Below are positions 34,747-43,314 of a DNA stretch of 64,000 bases, one piece after another. Source of the DNA: Halanaerobium saccharolyticum (lineage in GTDB: Bacteria; Bacillota; Halanaerobiia; Halanaerobiales; Halanaerobiaceae); NCBI RefSeq assembly GCF_004362045.1, contig NZ_SNWX01000012.1, positions 23,182 to 87,181 of the forward strand, written 5' to 3'. Both the position numbers and the translations under genes were made by a program. Numbering within the stretch: the stretch's first letter is position 1; every line of letters begins with the position of its first letter. The notes under the pieces were generated by a model that searched no databases, was not told the DNA's origin, and saw nothing but the letters and a program-made list of their open reading frames with translations.

Positions 34747-35766
34747 ATGACAGAGGCTAAGGATTATATAGCTGGAATTATCCTTACAATTTTAGTAGCT
34801 TTAACTGCCAAAGCAGTAAGTACATATATACCAATGGATTTGATTAGTGCCAGTGTTTTTGCACTGCTGCTGGGGATGTTGTTAAATCCGATTATTAAAG
34901 AACTAACTTTTTTCAACAGCGGTATTCAGTTTGTGTCCAAAAAAATTCTAAAAACAGCAATTGTACTGATGGGCCTTACTTTAAGTTTTTCTCAGGTTTT
35001 ATCAGTTGGAGGTTATTCTATAATTGTAATGACTTTTACCTTATTGACTGCCTTTGGGGGTGGTTATATCTTTGGACGTCTGTTTAAGATGAACTGGAAA
35101 CTCTCCAGTTTAATTTCTGCAGGTACCGGTGTTTGTGGAGGTTCAGCAATAGCTGCAGTGGCCCCAACAATTGAAGCTCATAATAGTGATATTGCATATG
35201 CGATTTCTGCAACTTTTATTTTTGATATATTAATGGTTATTCTTTTTCCGATAGCAGGTAGATATTTTGGGATGAGTGATCTAGGTTTTGGACTCTGGGC
35301 AGGTACAGCAGTTAACGATACATCTTCTGTAGTTGCTGCAGCTTATACATTTTCTGATGCAGCAGGTGCCTTTGCAGTAATTGTAAAACTGACCAGAACT
35401 TTATCAATTGTTCCAATAGTAATGATTTTTTCTTATATAAATGCCCGAGAAAATAAGAAGCTGGGTAAAAAATCTAATAAATCAGCTAAAGAAATTAAGA
35501 TTAAAACTATTTTTCCCTATTTTATTTTACTATTTTTAATAATGGTTGCGGTTAAAAGCACAGGTGTTGTTTCAGCAGATTTAAGCAGTAATATTGCTGC
35601 TGTTTCAAAATTTATGATGGTAATGGCCCTGGGTGCAATTGGCTTAAAAACAAATTTTAAGGAAGTTACTGATTCTGGTATCAAACCATTATTACACGGT
35701 TTTATAATTTCAGCACTCGTAGTAATAGTTTCCTTTATGGTCCAGCTATTTATCGGTCAGTTTTAA
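34747..35766 (+). CDS. YeiH/UPF0324-family putative sulfate or sulfite exporter
   Basis: A 339-residue membrane protein with about ten helices and the family motifs KTAIVLMGLTLS, SAGTGVCGGSAIAAVAP and WAGTAVNDTSSVVAAAY. The family is annotated as putative sulfate exporters; substrate not proven. RBS GGGGGAG. Divergent from the LysR gene, which supports control by it. Confidence 0.9.
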   Translation: MTEAKDYIAGIILTILVALTAKAVSTYIPMDLISASVFALLLGMLLNPIIKELTFFNSGIQFVSKKILKTAIVLMGLTLSFSQVLSVGGYSIIVMTFTLLTAFGGGYIFGRLFKMNWKLSSLISAGTGVCGGSAIAAVAPTIEAHNSDIAYAISATFIFDILMVILFPIAGRYFGMSDLGFGLWAGTAVNDTSSVVAAAYTFSDAAGAFAVIVKLTRTLSIVPIVMIFSYINARENKKLGKKSNKSAKEIKIKTIFPYFILLFLIMVAVKSTGVVSADLSSNIAAVSKFMMVMALGAIGLKTNFKEVTDSGIKPLLHGFIISALVVIVSFMVQLFIGQF

Positions 35767-35823
35767 ACATTTAATTTTAGCAGTCTATATGTTAAGCTTA
35801 AGTTAAAGGAAGTGATTATTAAT

Positions 35824-36810
35824 ATGGAAAATATAAAATTTAAAGCATTCGAAGTTAGCGAAGTTGAAGGCAAATTTAAAAGAAAAATTATAGAAAAAGA
35901 AATTAGTGATTTACCCGAAGGTGATCTGATAATCAATGTTAAATATTCTTCTTTAAATTATAAGGATGCTCTTTCTGCAAATGGGAATAAAGGGGTTACC
36001 AGAGAATATCCCCATACTCCAGGTATTGATGCGGCGGGTATAGTTGTGGAAGATCAGAGTGGAACTTACAGCAGAGGTGATAAGGTTATAGTCACCGGTT
36101 ATGATTTGGGAATGAATACTGATGGTGGATTAGAAGAATATATTCGAATACCGGCAGAATGGGCAGTGAAATTACCGGATAATTTATCTTTAAGAGAAAG
36201 TATGATTTATGGTACAGCTGGTTTTACAGCTGCACTTTCAGTTTATAAAATCGGGGAGGCAGATATTGATCAAGGTAATATTTTAGTTACTGGTGCTTCG
36301 GGAGGAGTTGGCAGCTTTGCCTCTGCTATTTTAGCAAAGTTAGGTTATAATGTTACAGCAGCTACCGGTAAAACTGATGCAAAAGCTTATTTTAATAGCT
36401 TAGGAGTTCAGAACATAATAGACCGCAGAGAGGTTGATGATGATTCTGGGAAAATGCTCTTAAAAGAAGAATGGGATGGAGTCATTGATACTGTAGGCGG
36501 AAATATGCTGTCTACTGCCATTAAATCAACCAGTTACGGTGGAGCTGTAACCTGCTGTGGAAATGTAGCCTCTGCAAAATTAGATCTAAATGTTTATCCC
36601 TTTATCTTAAGAGGGGTCAGTCTGCTCGGTATAGATTCTGTTCAGTGTAAGAGAAATTTGAGGGAAGAAATCTGGCAAAAAATAGCTTCTGACTGGAAGC
36701 TTGATCAAATTGATAAATTTTCGAAAGAAATTGTTTTAGAAGCCTTAGATGAGCAGATTGAAAAAATGCTGGCAGGAAATTCTAAGGGAAGAATTCTTGT
36801 TAAATTATAA
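35824..36810 (+). CDS. YhdH/YhfP-type quinone oxidoreductase (MDR family)
   Basis: A 328-residue zinc-free medium-chain reductase: VKYSSLNYKDALSANGNKGV and YPHTPGIDAAG near the N-terminus, the NADPH loop VTGASGGVGSFASAIL, and NVYPFILRGVSLLGIDSVQC, all typical of the YhdH/YhfP acryloyl-CoA-reductase-like group. The ATG at 35824 is preferred to a GTG at 35812 that overlaps the AAAGGA site. It is followed by a terminator. Confidence 0.92.
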   Translation: MENIKFKAFEVSEVEGKFKRKIIEKEISDLPEGDLIINVKYSSLNYKDALSANGNKGVTREYPHTPGIDAAGIVVEDQSGTYSRGDKVIVTGYDLGMNTDGGLEEYIRIPAEWAVKLPDNLSLRESMIYGTAGFTAALSVYKIGEADIDQGNILVTGASGGVGSFASAILAKLGYNVTAATGKTDAKAYFNSLGVQNIIDRREVDDDSGKMLLKEEWDGVIDTVGGNMLSTAIKSTSYGGAVTCCGNVASAKLDLNVYPFILRGVSLLGIDSVQCKRNLREEIWQKIASDWKLDQIDKFSKEIVLEALDEQIEKMLAGNSKGRILVKL

Positions 36811-36836
36811 ATAAAAATAAACTCCATAATTAATTT

Positions 36837-36872
36837 CTGAAGAGTGGCTGATCTGCAGCTGCTCTTTTTTTA
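36837..36872 (+). terminator. Intrinsic terminator
   Basis: AGAGTGGCTG pairs with CAGCTGCTCT (one mismatch) around ATCTG, then seven T. Confidence 0.8.
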
Positions 36873-37010
36873 TCCTGAAGAACTATCTGAAAGAACTAGC
36901 TAATTTTTTTAGAAAATTCATATTCTCTTCATATTTATATTCTATAATAAACTTAGACTAAAGTTGAAAGAACAGTAATTGTTTAATATCCAACAATTAC
37001 GATATTATTA

Positions 37011-37065
37011 TTGACAGGAACAATCCTGAGTGTTATACTATGTTTAGGATACCTAACAGGGGTAT
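37011..37065 (+). promoter_or_regulatory. Second CsoR-type promoter/operator, remote from csoR
   Basis: TTGACA (37011-37016), 17 bases, TATACT (37034-37039), and ATACCTAACAGGGGTAT (37049-37065). The spacer end (TGAGTGT), -10 and operator are nearly the same as at 2093-2148, 35 kb away, so these are copies of one regulatory module. It drives the DUF305 cluster. Confidence 0.75.
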
Positions 37066-37104
37066 ATTTGGGGACGAATTTGAGTTTCAAAGGAGGCCAA
37101 TTTA

Positions 37105-37665
37105 ATGAAAAAATATTTAATTACTACTTTGATTATTTTAACAATTATTGCAGCAGGTGCTAATTTAACTTTTGCTCAACCTGGCCCAGGAATGATGGGA
37201 CCCTGGATGATGGGTCCTGGAATGATGGAATCAGTTGACAGTGAGTATGAATTCTTAATTAAAATGATACCACACCATGAGGAAGCAGTTGCTAAGGCAA
37301 AAATTTTAAGAGAAAATACCAATAGAGATAGAATGAGAGAGTTTGCTGAAGATATTATAGAAGTTCAGACTCAGGAAATTGAAGAGATGGAAAAATACCT
37401 GGCTAAGTGGTATCCAGATAGGAGCAATAATTATCAGTATGAGCCAATGATGGGGAATTACGAAGGTTTAGCTGGAGAAGAATTGGACCGTGCTTTTTTA
37501 GAAGATATGATTTTTCATCACATGGGAGCAGTAATGATGTCACAGCAGTTAATAATGCGTAATTTAGATGAACATCGAGAAGTATATCTGCTTGCCAGAA
37601 GTATCAGAGACAGTCAGCGCGAAGAAATCTTTATGATGAGAGACTGGTTAAATAACTGGTATTAG
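37105..37665 (+). CDS. Secreted DUF305 protein with Met-rich segment
   Basis: A 186-residue exported protein: signal peptide (cleavage about residue 25), a methionine-rich stretch GPGMMGPWMMGPGMM (about 29-43) that suits Cu(I) binding, and a DUF305 helical domain with the paired motifs MIPHHEEAV and MIFHHMGAV. DUF305 is common near copper genes. RBS AAAGGAGG. It starts a three-gene cluster under a CsoR-like operator. Confidence 0.9.
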   Translation: MKKYLITTLIILTIIAAGANLTFAQPGPGMMGPWMMGPGMMESVDSEYEFLIKMIPHHEEAVAKAKILRENTNRDRMREFAEDIIEVQTQEIEEMEKYLAKWYPDRSNNYQYEPMMGNYEGLAGEELDRAFLEDMIFHHMGAVMMSQQLIMRNLDEHREVYLLARSIRDSQREEIFMMRDWLNNWY

Positions 37666-37713
37666 TAAATACTGACAATATCAGTAAAACTTTTTAAAAT
37701 AGGGGGAATAATT

Positions 37714-38025
37714 ATGATGGGTTTTGGCCCTGGAATGATGGGTGGAGGATTTTCGTTTATTTTCTGGATAGTAATTGTTGGAGTTGTTTACTACTTTTTT
37801 AAAGAATATAATAGAAATAATCACCACAGAGATGATAAGCGCAGACATGATGATCAGAGACATGGTGGCCCGGGTTATAATGATCGAAACCATTTTAATA
37901 ATGGAAAAGTAATTGAACATCAAAAAAATGCAGACAGTGCTGAAGAAATAGCAAGACAGCGCTATGCAAAAGGCGAAATTTCAAAAGAAGAATTGAGAGA
38001 AATCTTGAATAATTTAAACAATTAA
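37714..38025 (+). CDS. SHOCT-domain membrane protein with His-rich linker
   Basis: A 103-residue protein: Met/Gly-rich start (MMGFGPGMMGGG), one helix (about 14-29), a histidine-rich linker (NNHHRDDKRRHDDQRHGG) and a C-terminal SHOCT motif (AEEIARQRYAKGEISKEELR). Such short proteins are frequent beside copper and heavy-metal pumps. Two adjacent ATGs (37714, 37717) are possible starts. RBS AGGGGG. Confidence 0.85.
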   Translation: MMGFGPGMMGGGFSFIFWIVIVGVVYYFFKEYNRNNHHRDDKRRHDDQRHGGPGYNDRNHFNNGKVIEHQKNADSAEEIARQRYAKGEISKEELREILNNLNN

Positions 38026-38067
38026 GTCCACAAGAAATTGCGATTTAAAATTCTAAGGGGGAAAATT

Positions 38068-38457
38068 ATGAGTAATTACGGTATTCAAAAAACAGTTAAA
38101 CTTTCTTATCAGGAAACAATCAAAAAGGTCAAAGCTGAGTTAAAAAAAGAAGGATTTGGGGTTCTGACAGAACTGGATATGAAAAAAATATTTAAAGAAA
38201 AGCTGGATAAAGAAATGAATGAATATATTATACTGGAAGCCTGTAATCCTGCTTTTGCCTTTGAGGGAATAGCAGAGGAGCCTGAACTCGGTTTACTGCT
38301 TCCCTGTAATGTAATTGTTTATAAAACTGAAACTGAGGAAGTTAAAGTAGCAGCAGTTGATCCCAAAAAGGCACTGGGAATGTCAGAAAATAAAAGGATT
38401 AATGAAATAGCTCAGGAGATCCAAACAAGATTAGAACGAGTTATAGAGAATGTATAA
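38068..38457 (+). CDS. DUF302 protein
   Basis: A 129-residue DUF302-family protein (ETIKKVKAELKKEGFGVLTE, then YIILEACNPAFAFEGI, and a middle LGLLLPCNVIVYK). The family is a small beta-alpha fold of unknown role found with metal resistance genes. The ATG at 38068 follows AAGGGGG. Last gene of the second copper cluster, before a strong terminator. Confidence 0.85.
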   Translation: MSNYGIQKTVKLSYQETIKKVKAELKKEGFGVLTELDMKKIFKEKLDKEMNEYIILEACNPAFAFEGIAEEPELGLLLPCNVIVYKTETEEVKVAAVDPKKALGMSENKRINEIAQEIQTRLERVIENV

Positions 38458-38487
38458 AAGTCTTAATTAAATAGAATAATCATAAAT

Positions 38488-38541
38488 AATCCTGGTTAGC
38501 TGTAAAGATTTAATTAACTGCAGTTAAACCGGGATTTTTTG
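38488..38541 (+). terminator. Intrinsic terminator of the second copper cluster
   Basis: AATCCTGGTT (from about 38488) pairs with AACCGGGATT (38527-38536 region) and inner AGCTG/CAGTT; a T-run follows. Confidence 0.8.
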
Positions 38542-38558
38542 TATTTTATTAAAATTGC

Positions 38559-38587
38559 TTGTTTTATTACAGCTGAAATGTTAAAAT
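38559..38587 (+). promoter_or_regulatory. Promoter of the HD gene
   Basis: TTGTTT (38559-38564), 17 bases, TAAAAT (38582-38587). It shares CTGAAATGTTAAAATTT with the pncB promoter at 31025. Confidence 0.55.
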
Positions 38588-38645
38588 TTGATAGATGAGA
38601 AAAAGATAAAAATAATTAAATTTTTAGATACAGGAAGGTGCAAAA

Positions 38646-39362
38646 ATGAAGGATAGGTTTATTAGTGATTTAAAAAAGACAGGTAAAAAAGGTATAGAAG
38701 AACTGTTAACATATTTAGAAGAGATAGGTTTTTATAAAAAACCAGCAAGTATCAGACATCATTTAAATGTTACCGGTGGTCTATTAGAACACACAGAAAA
38801 CGTTAAAAGAGAGTATTTAAAGCTTAATCAAGAAATTAATGCAGGTATACCCCGGGAAAATATTATTCTCCAGGCTTCACTTCATGATCTGGAAAAATGT
38901 TTTGCCTATACCTCAGAGATGCAGCACACCATAACTCCAGGTCAGAACAACTTTTTGAGAAGCCTGGTCAGAGATAATATGGATCTTTACAATTCTTATG
39001 GCCTGGATAAATATGTAGAAGACAAGGAATTTATTATTTCCAAAGAATATGCCAGTGATCTCATTAAATGGTTTAAAGATGGCAGAAATATAGCTCCTCC
39101 GGATGTGAATAGTGATTGGAACTATAATGAAAATAATTTGCCTTTAAATCATTCGATGCGTTCAATTCTGGAGGCAACCAGGTTTATTGAACTGGAAGAG
39201 AGAGATATACTTGCGATTACCTATCATATGGGACCTTATGGCCCTTTTGATGAACGTAAGCGGTCTAAAGCAGAACAACTATATCCTGATGTAAGACTGC
39301 TGCACCTGGCTGACTCTATTGCCACCAAGAAAGAAGATATCGAAGAGTCTTTAAAAAAATAA
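38646..39362 (+). CDS. HD-domain phosphohydrolase
   Basis: A 238-residue metal-dependent hydrolase with the HD pattern: H of IRHHLN, H of GGLLEHTENV, HD of ASLHDLEK and a late D in LHLADSIATKK. It may act on nucleotides or cyclic nucleotides; substrate not predictable. It is followed 36 bases later by the DNA repair fusion. Confidence 0.8.
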   Translation: MKDRFISDLKKTGKKGIEELLTYLEEIGFYKKPASIRHHLNVTGGLLEHTENVKREYLKLNQEINAGIPRENIILQASLHDLEKCFAYTSEMQHTITPGQNNFLRSLVRDNMDLYNSYGLDKYVEDKEFIISKEYASDLIKWFKDGRNIAPPDVNSDWNYNENNLPLNHSMRSILEATRFIELEERDILAITYHMGPYGPFDERKRSKAEQLYPDVRLLHLADSIATKKEDIEESLKK

Positions 39363-39398
39363 TTAGTTTTTAGTCGATGAACTAAGGAGCTAAAGCAG

Positions 39399-40505
39399 AT
39401 GAAGAATAAAATTGTGATTTCCCAGTCTGAAATTGATTACTTAAAAAACAAGGATCAAAGGATGAATGATTTAATCAATTATATTGGAGAAATTGAAAGA
39501 GAATATATACCAGAACCTTTTACTGCCCTGGCCAACAGTATAGTTTACCAGCAGCTTTCTGCAAAGGCTGCAGATTCTATCTGGAATAAATTAAAGAATC
39601 TGATTCCAAAATTAACTCCAGAAAATATAGCTGCTGCTGCAGACAGTGATTTAAAAAAGTGTGGGCTTTCTAAAAGAAAAATTGATTATCTTAAAAATTT
39701 AGCTGCCGCAGTTAATCAAAATCAGCTGGAACTTTCAAAGCTTGAACAAATTGAAGCTCAGACAATCATTGATCAACTTGTTAAAATCAAGGGAATTGGA
39801 AGCTGGACTGCAGAGATGTTTTTAATCTTTTCATTAAATAGAAAAAATGTAATCAGCTACAATGATCTTGGAATTAGAAAAGGAATCCAGTGGTTTTATG
39901 GCTTAAAATCTGAGCCTACAGAAAAGCAGTTCAAAAAATTTAAAGATCAATTTGATCCCTTTAATACAGCAGCTTCTCTTTATCTCTGGGAGGTAACCAC
40001 TCAGAATCTAGATCAAATATTTAATAGTGCAAAAGAACTGACTACAGAGAATAAGGTTGCATATTATGATTCCCCAGTTGGTTTAGTTGAGGTTCAGGCT
40101 GATAAGGATAAAATAGTCAGCTTAGATTTTAAAGAAGAAAAGCGCTATCAGGAAGCTGCTAATCCAGTTTTATTGACTGCAAAAAAACAACTGGATCAAT
40201 ACTTTAAAGGAGAGCGAAAAGTATTTGAGCTGCCGCTGGAAATTGAAGGCACAGAGTTTCAGCAAAGTGTCTGGCAGCAATTGTTAGAAATTCCTTATGG
40301 TAATACCTTTTCTTATAAAGAAGTTGCAGAAGCAGTTGGCAATAATAAAGCCTATAGAGCAGTTGGAAATGCAAATAATAAAAATAGGTTTCCAATAATT
40401 ATTCCCTGCCACAGGGTGACAGCAAGTAATGGTGATCTGGGCGGCTATGGTTCAGGAGTCTGGCGCAAGAAATGGCTGCTGCAGCATGAAAAAGAGAATT
40501 TATAG
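39399..40505 (+). CDS. DNA-3-methyladenine glycosylase / O6-alkylguanine methyltransferase fusion
   Basis: A 368-residue fusion. Residues about 1-205 form an HhH-GPD glycosylase of the AlkA type: ALANSIVYQQLSAKAADSIW, hairpin LVKIKGIGSWTAEMFL and the catalytic aspartate region SYNDLGIRKG. Residues about 220-368 form an Ogt/MGMT protein with TEFQQSVWQQLLEIPYGNTF and the acceptor cysteine in PCHRVT. Both act on alkylated DNA; fusing them puts base excision and direct reversal in one polypeptide. The frame is continuous with no sign of error. Confidence 0.92.
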   Translation: MKNKIVISQSEIDYLKNKDQRMNDLINYIGEIEREYIPEPFTALANSIVYQQLSAKAADSIWNKLKNLIPKLTPENIAAAADSDLKKCGLSKRKIDYLKNLAAAVNQNQLELSKLEQIEAQTIIDQLVKIKGIGSWTAEMFLIFSLNRKNVISYNDLGIRKGIQWFYGLKSEPTEKQFKKFKDQFDPFNTAASLYLWEVTTQNLDQIFNSAKELTTENKVAYYDSPVGLVEVQADKDKIVSLDFKEEKRYQEAANPVLLTAKKQLDQYFKGERKVFELPLEIEGTEFQQSVWQQLLEIPYGNTFSYKEVAEAVGNNKAYRAVGNANNKNRFPIIIPCHRVTASNGDLGGYGSGVWRKKWLLQHEKENL

Positions 40506-40542
40506 AATTTAATTTATTAGAGTTTAATCACTCTAATATAAG

Positions 40543-40612
40543 AATAAAATCTCAGCTAAGTCAGTTAATTGATTGTGATATTAATTGTACAGCTGTGATT
40601 TTATTTTATGTT
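40543..40612 (+). terminator. Terminator-like hairpin after the repair gene
   Basis: AATAAAATCTCAGCT (40543-40557) pairs with AGCTGTGATTTTATT (40591-40605), then T-rich. A smaller perfect stem ATTAGAGT/ACTCTAAT lies at 40516-40537. Confidence 0.65.
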
Positions 40613-40753
40613 TATAATTCAGAAAATTATTTCTATTTACATTATTAATGTAAACAGAATCCAGTAATTTATTAATATTGGTAAAATTTGAAGGATAAGA
40701 CTAATGTTTGTTGAATATATAAATTAAGTTATTTATGTTAGGAGAGATTAATA

Positions 40754-41266
40754 ATGGCCATAAGAGAAGTATTAATGATTGGTAATCCTAAATTATGGGA
40801 AGAATCAGCTAATATAACTAATTTTGATAACCAGTTAAAAGAAGTTGTTCAAGATTTGAAGGATACATTATCTTATCTTCAAAAAGAAAAAAATATTGGT
40901 AGAGCTCTAGCCGCTCCCCAAATAGATTATCTAAAAAAAGTGATTTACTATAATTCAAATGGGGAAGAGATAATTATGGTTAATCCAAAAATTATCTGGA
41001 AAAGTGAAGAAATGTTTGATGTCTGGGACAGCTGCTTTAGTTTTGATGTTGCCTTTTTTGTTAATATTAAGCGCCATAAAAAAATAAAAGTAAAATATCA
41101 AAATGAAAATGGAAAAGAAGTAGTAAAAGAATTTAATGATGATTTATCGGAACTGTTTCAACATGAAATTGATCATCTTTATGGTAAGCTAGCTACAGAT
41201 TATTTGGTTGATAATAAAAAAATTATAATGAGAAGCGAATGGGAAAGCAGGTATAGATTTGCTTAA
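40754..41266 (+). CDS. Divergent peptide deformylase
   Basis: A 170-residue deformylase-fold protein. Motif I reads GRALAAPQ (usual GxGLAAPQ), motif II DSCFS (usual EGCLS) and motif III QHEIDHLYG is intact, so the metal ligands C, H and H and the catalytic E remain. Changes around motif II suggest altered substrate use. It is probably a secondary enzyme. RBS AGGAGAG. It marks the last ordinary gene before the cassette region. Confidence 0.85.
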   Translation: MAIREVLMIGNPKLWEESANITNFDNQLKEVVQDLKDTLSYLQKEKNIGRALAAPQIDYLKKVIYYNSNGEEIIMVNPKIIWKSEEMFDVWDSCFSFDVAFFVNIKRHKKIKVKYQNENGKEVVKEFNDDLSELFQHEIDHLYGKLATDYLVDNKKIIMRSEWESRYRFA

Positions 41267-41362
41267 TGCAAATTTTTTTGGCAAGGAAGATCGACCTAAG
41301 ATTTAGGAACTTCTTAAAATTTAAGAACGTTTACTGAATGATAATCTTAATGAAACTACAGT

Positions 41363-41392
41363 CATGAAAATTTACTATTTTTAGTATTCATG
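41363..41392. repeat. Palindrome upstream of the cassette array
   Basis: CATGAA ... TTCATG with inner TACTA/TAGTA around TTTT forms a hairpin 24 bases before the first cassette junction. It is not attC-like; it could be the array's boundary, an attI-like or secondary site, or the terminator of the deformylase gene. Confidence 0.45.
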
Positions 41393-41416
41393 AATTTTCA
41401 TTGGCAAATAAGTGAG

Positions 41417-43311
41417 TTAGGCGAAATCCTAGTAAGGGAGTTGATAATGTGAAAAAAGATATTGAAAAGTATGTTAGGGAGATTGAAAATATAATAGATG
41501 TCGAGCATGAGTCATTTCCCCTGTTTGAAAATCCAAGAGGAAAATCAATTTTATATTTACTTAGAGTTTTTGAAGATATGTGTAGATTACAGGCACCTAT
41601 AGTATTATTGTCTGATTCACCAGAAAGTATGGATATATTAATTCATAATCATCTGGACAAAGTCGATATGGCTATTAATTGGGCATATGACTGTTGCAAA
41701 AATGATGATTTTGAAATAGATTATGAAATAGATGGAGAATTTTATGTAAGTGCAGGCGATACTTTAAAACATGCAGGTTTTTATAGAAGTTTGTGTGACT
41801 CATATATTTTATGGTCAAGAGGTAGAAATGATGTAGAGGTGGATAAAACAAATAATATTGTTAAATTTAATCTACTTGAAGATGATAATTTAATTGATGC
41901 TATAGCTTTAACTTATCGTGAACAAGCAAAAATATCTGAAGTTCCTTTAGATGATATTATGGAAAATAGTGAAATATACCAAAATAATATTCACAAATTG
42001 ATAGAATCAATTTCGTTTGATGAAAAAATAAGTTATTCAGAAGCCGATGAAATATTGGGAATATTTGAAAGAATTAGTTTGATACAAATTGATAAGATGT
42101 TTACATTACCAGAGGATTGGGATTTTATTGGCTTTACTTTAAAGGAATTCAAAGAATTTTGGAATATATTATTAACTAAATGTTTATTACATCAATCTGC
42201 ATGTTTATATTCGGGTAAAAATAATTTGGCAGTTGAAAGTGTAGTTTTAATTTATACTTACGAAGATTTATGCCAGTTGTTTTTATCTAGAACTGATTTA
42301 TCTAGAGACAAAATAGAATCAATTATTGATATATTAATTTATGACCATAGTATTAGAAATATTGATGCAATATGGCAACCATTCTTCAATTTGAAGGATG
42401 ATATATATGCTATAGCACCAAATATGATTATTAATAATAGTGCTGAAAGAAATTTGATTACTTTAATAAATAAAATTGATCAACCCAGTTATTCTAGAAT
42501 ATCAAATCAAAAAGAAGATGTTATCATTAATTCAATCAAAAATAAACTTAGTGATGAATTTGAAAGCCTTAATTTATCTTTTAAAACAGAACTACCTGGT
42601 GAACTTCCTGATATAGATATGGCTTGTTTTGATTCTATTACGAATACTTTGTTTATAGGGGAAATAAAGTGGTTGATACCTACTGATTCTATTCCAGAAG
42701 TTTGTGCTAGAGATGAAGATTTGAGTAAAGGTATATCTCAGATTCATGCAATATTAGAATATTTAGAGGATAATTTAGATGATGGATCAAAAAGAATATT
42801 TGGAAATAATTTTAATAAAAAAATACATAATATATATGGATGTGTAATATCCAAAAATAACCTTGGTAGTTCTGCTTTAGATGATTCAATAAGAATAATA
42901 ACTGAACAAAGTTTAATAGAATTATTTAATGAATTTGATGGAAATTTAGAAATAATAACAGAAAAAATAGAATCTCTTGCTTTTCTTCCAGAATGGAATA
43001 AAGATTTTAAAATATTAGAAATAGATATGGAATATGCAGGATTTAAATTTATTTTTCCTGCAATTCGAATAAAAACTGATACAGATTTTGTTGTAAAAGA
43101 TAATGAAGTTGGAAGAAATGACCCTTGTCCTTGTGGAGCCATAAATCCTAAAACCAAAAGAAGAATGAAATATAAGAGATGTTGTGGGAATTAAGCGTCA
43201 ACTAGGACTTCGCCTAACAGCAAGGTTTACGGCTCCACTATCGTTTCGCCCAAATTGATTCGTCAAGCGCAGTCGCGCTAAGACTCATCAACTTCGTAAA
43301 CCTGCGGGACG
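41417..43311 (+). mobile_element. Integron-type gene cassette 1 (SEC-C/nuclease-like gene)
   Basis: The proposed cassette begins at the T of G|TTAGGC (41416-41422) and ends at the G of its attC site (43311). The start sequence GTTAGGCGAAATCCTAGT (41416-41433) is the reverse complement, with one mismatch, of ACTAGGACTTCGCCTAAC (43201-43218), the R'' side of the terminal attC. This is the signature expected when a circular cassette is opened between G and TT. It carries one plus-strand gene. Confidence 0.75.
41449..43194 (+). CDS. Cassette protein with PD-(D/E)xK-like motif and C-terminal SEC-C
   Basis: A 581-residue protein, not assigned to a named family. It starts at GTG (an overlapping ATG at 41447 stops at once; AAGGGAG upstream). 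Residues 1-370 are mostly helical and acidic. A nuclease-like motif follows: E-L-P-D388-I-D390 ... LFIGE405-I-K407W, the spacing of PD-(D/E)xK enzymes. The last 27 residues are a SEC-C zinc motif (CPC at 560-562, CC at 578-579). Being the only gene of an integron-type cassette, a nucleic-acid-targeting, perhaps defensive, role is suggested but unproven. Confidence 0.75.
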   Translation: MKKDIEKYVREIENIIDVEHESFPLFENPRGKSILYLLRVFEDMCRLQAPIVLLSDSPESMDILIHNHLDKVDMAINWAYDCCKNDDFEIDYEIDGEFYVSAGDTLKHAGFYRSLCDSYILWSRGRNDVEVDKTNNIVKFNLLEDDNLIDAIALTYREQAKISEVPLDDIMENSEIYQNNIHKLIESISFDEKISYSEADEILGIFERISLIQIDKMFTLPEDWDFIGFTLKEFKEFWNILLTKCLLHQSACLYSGKNNLAVESVVLIYTYEDLCQLFLSRTDLSRDKIESIIDILIYDHSIRNIDAIWQPFFNLKDDIYAIAPNMIINNSAERNLITLINKIDQPSYSRISNQKEDVIINSIKNKLSDEFESLNLSFKTELPGELPDIDMACFDSITNTLFIGEIKWLIPTDSIPEVCARDEDLSKGISQIHAILEYLEDNLDDGSKRIFGNNFNKKIHNIYGCVISKNNLGSSALDDSIRIITEQSLIELFNEFDGNLEIITEKIESLAFLPEWNKDFKILEIDMEYAGFKFIFPAIRIKTDTDFVVKDNEVGRNDPCPCGAINPKTKRRMKYKRCCGN

Positions 43312-43314
43312 TTA
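43201..43314 (+). repeat. attC-like recombination site 1 (interrupted by an intron)
   Basis: R'' GCCTAAC (43212-43218), L'' AGGTTTACG (43223-43231), L' CGTAAACCT (43295-43303, perfect complement), spacer GCGGGAC, then R' beginning GTTA (43311-43314) and continuing as TACGAC after the intron at 44124. The centre folds into its own hairpin (TTGAT ... AGCGC/GCGCT ... ATCAA). The two box pairs, unequal spacers and variable terminal structure follow attC architecture. Confidence 0.75.

Noticed and set aside
41416..43218. 18-bp inverted repeats flanking the 581-aa gene as transposon ends
   Set aside because: The right repeat is only half of a larger attC-like fold, no transposase is present, and the same relation recurs for the next two cassettes with different sequences.
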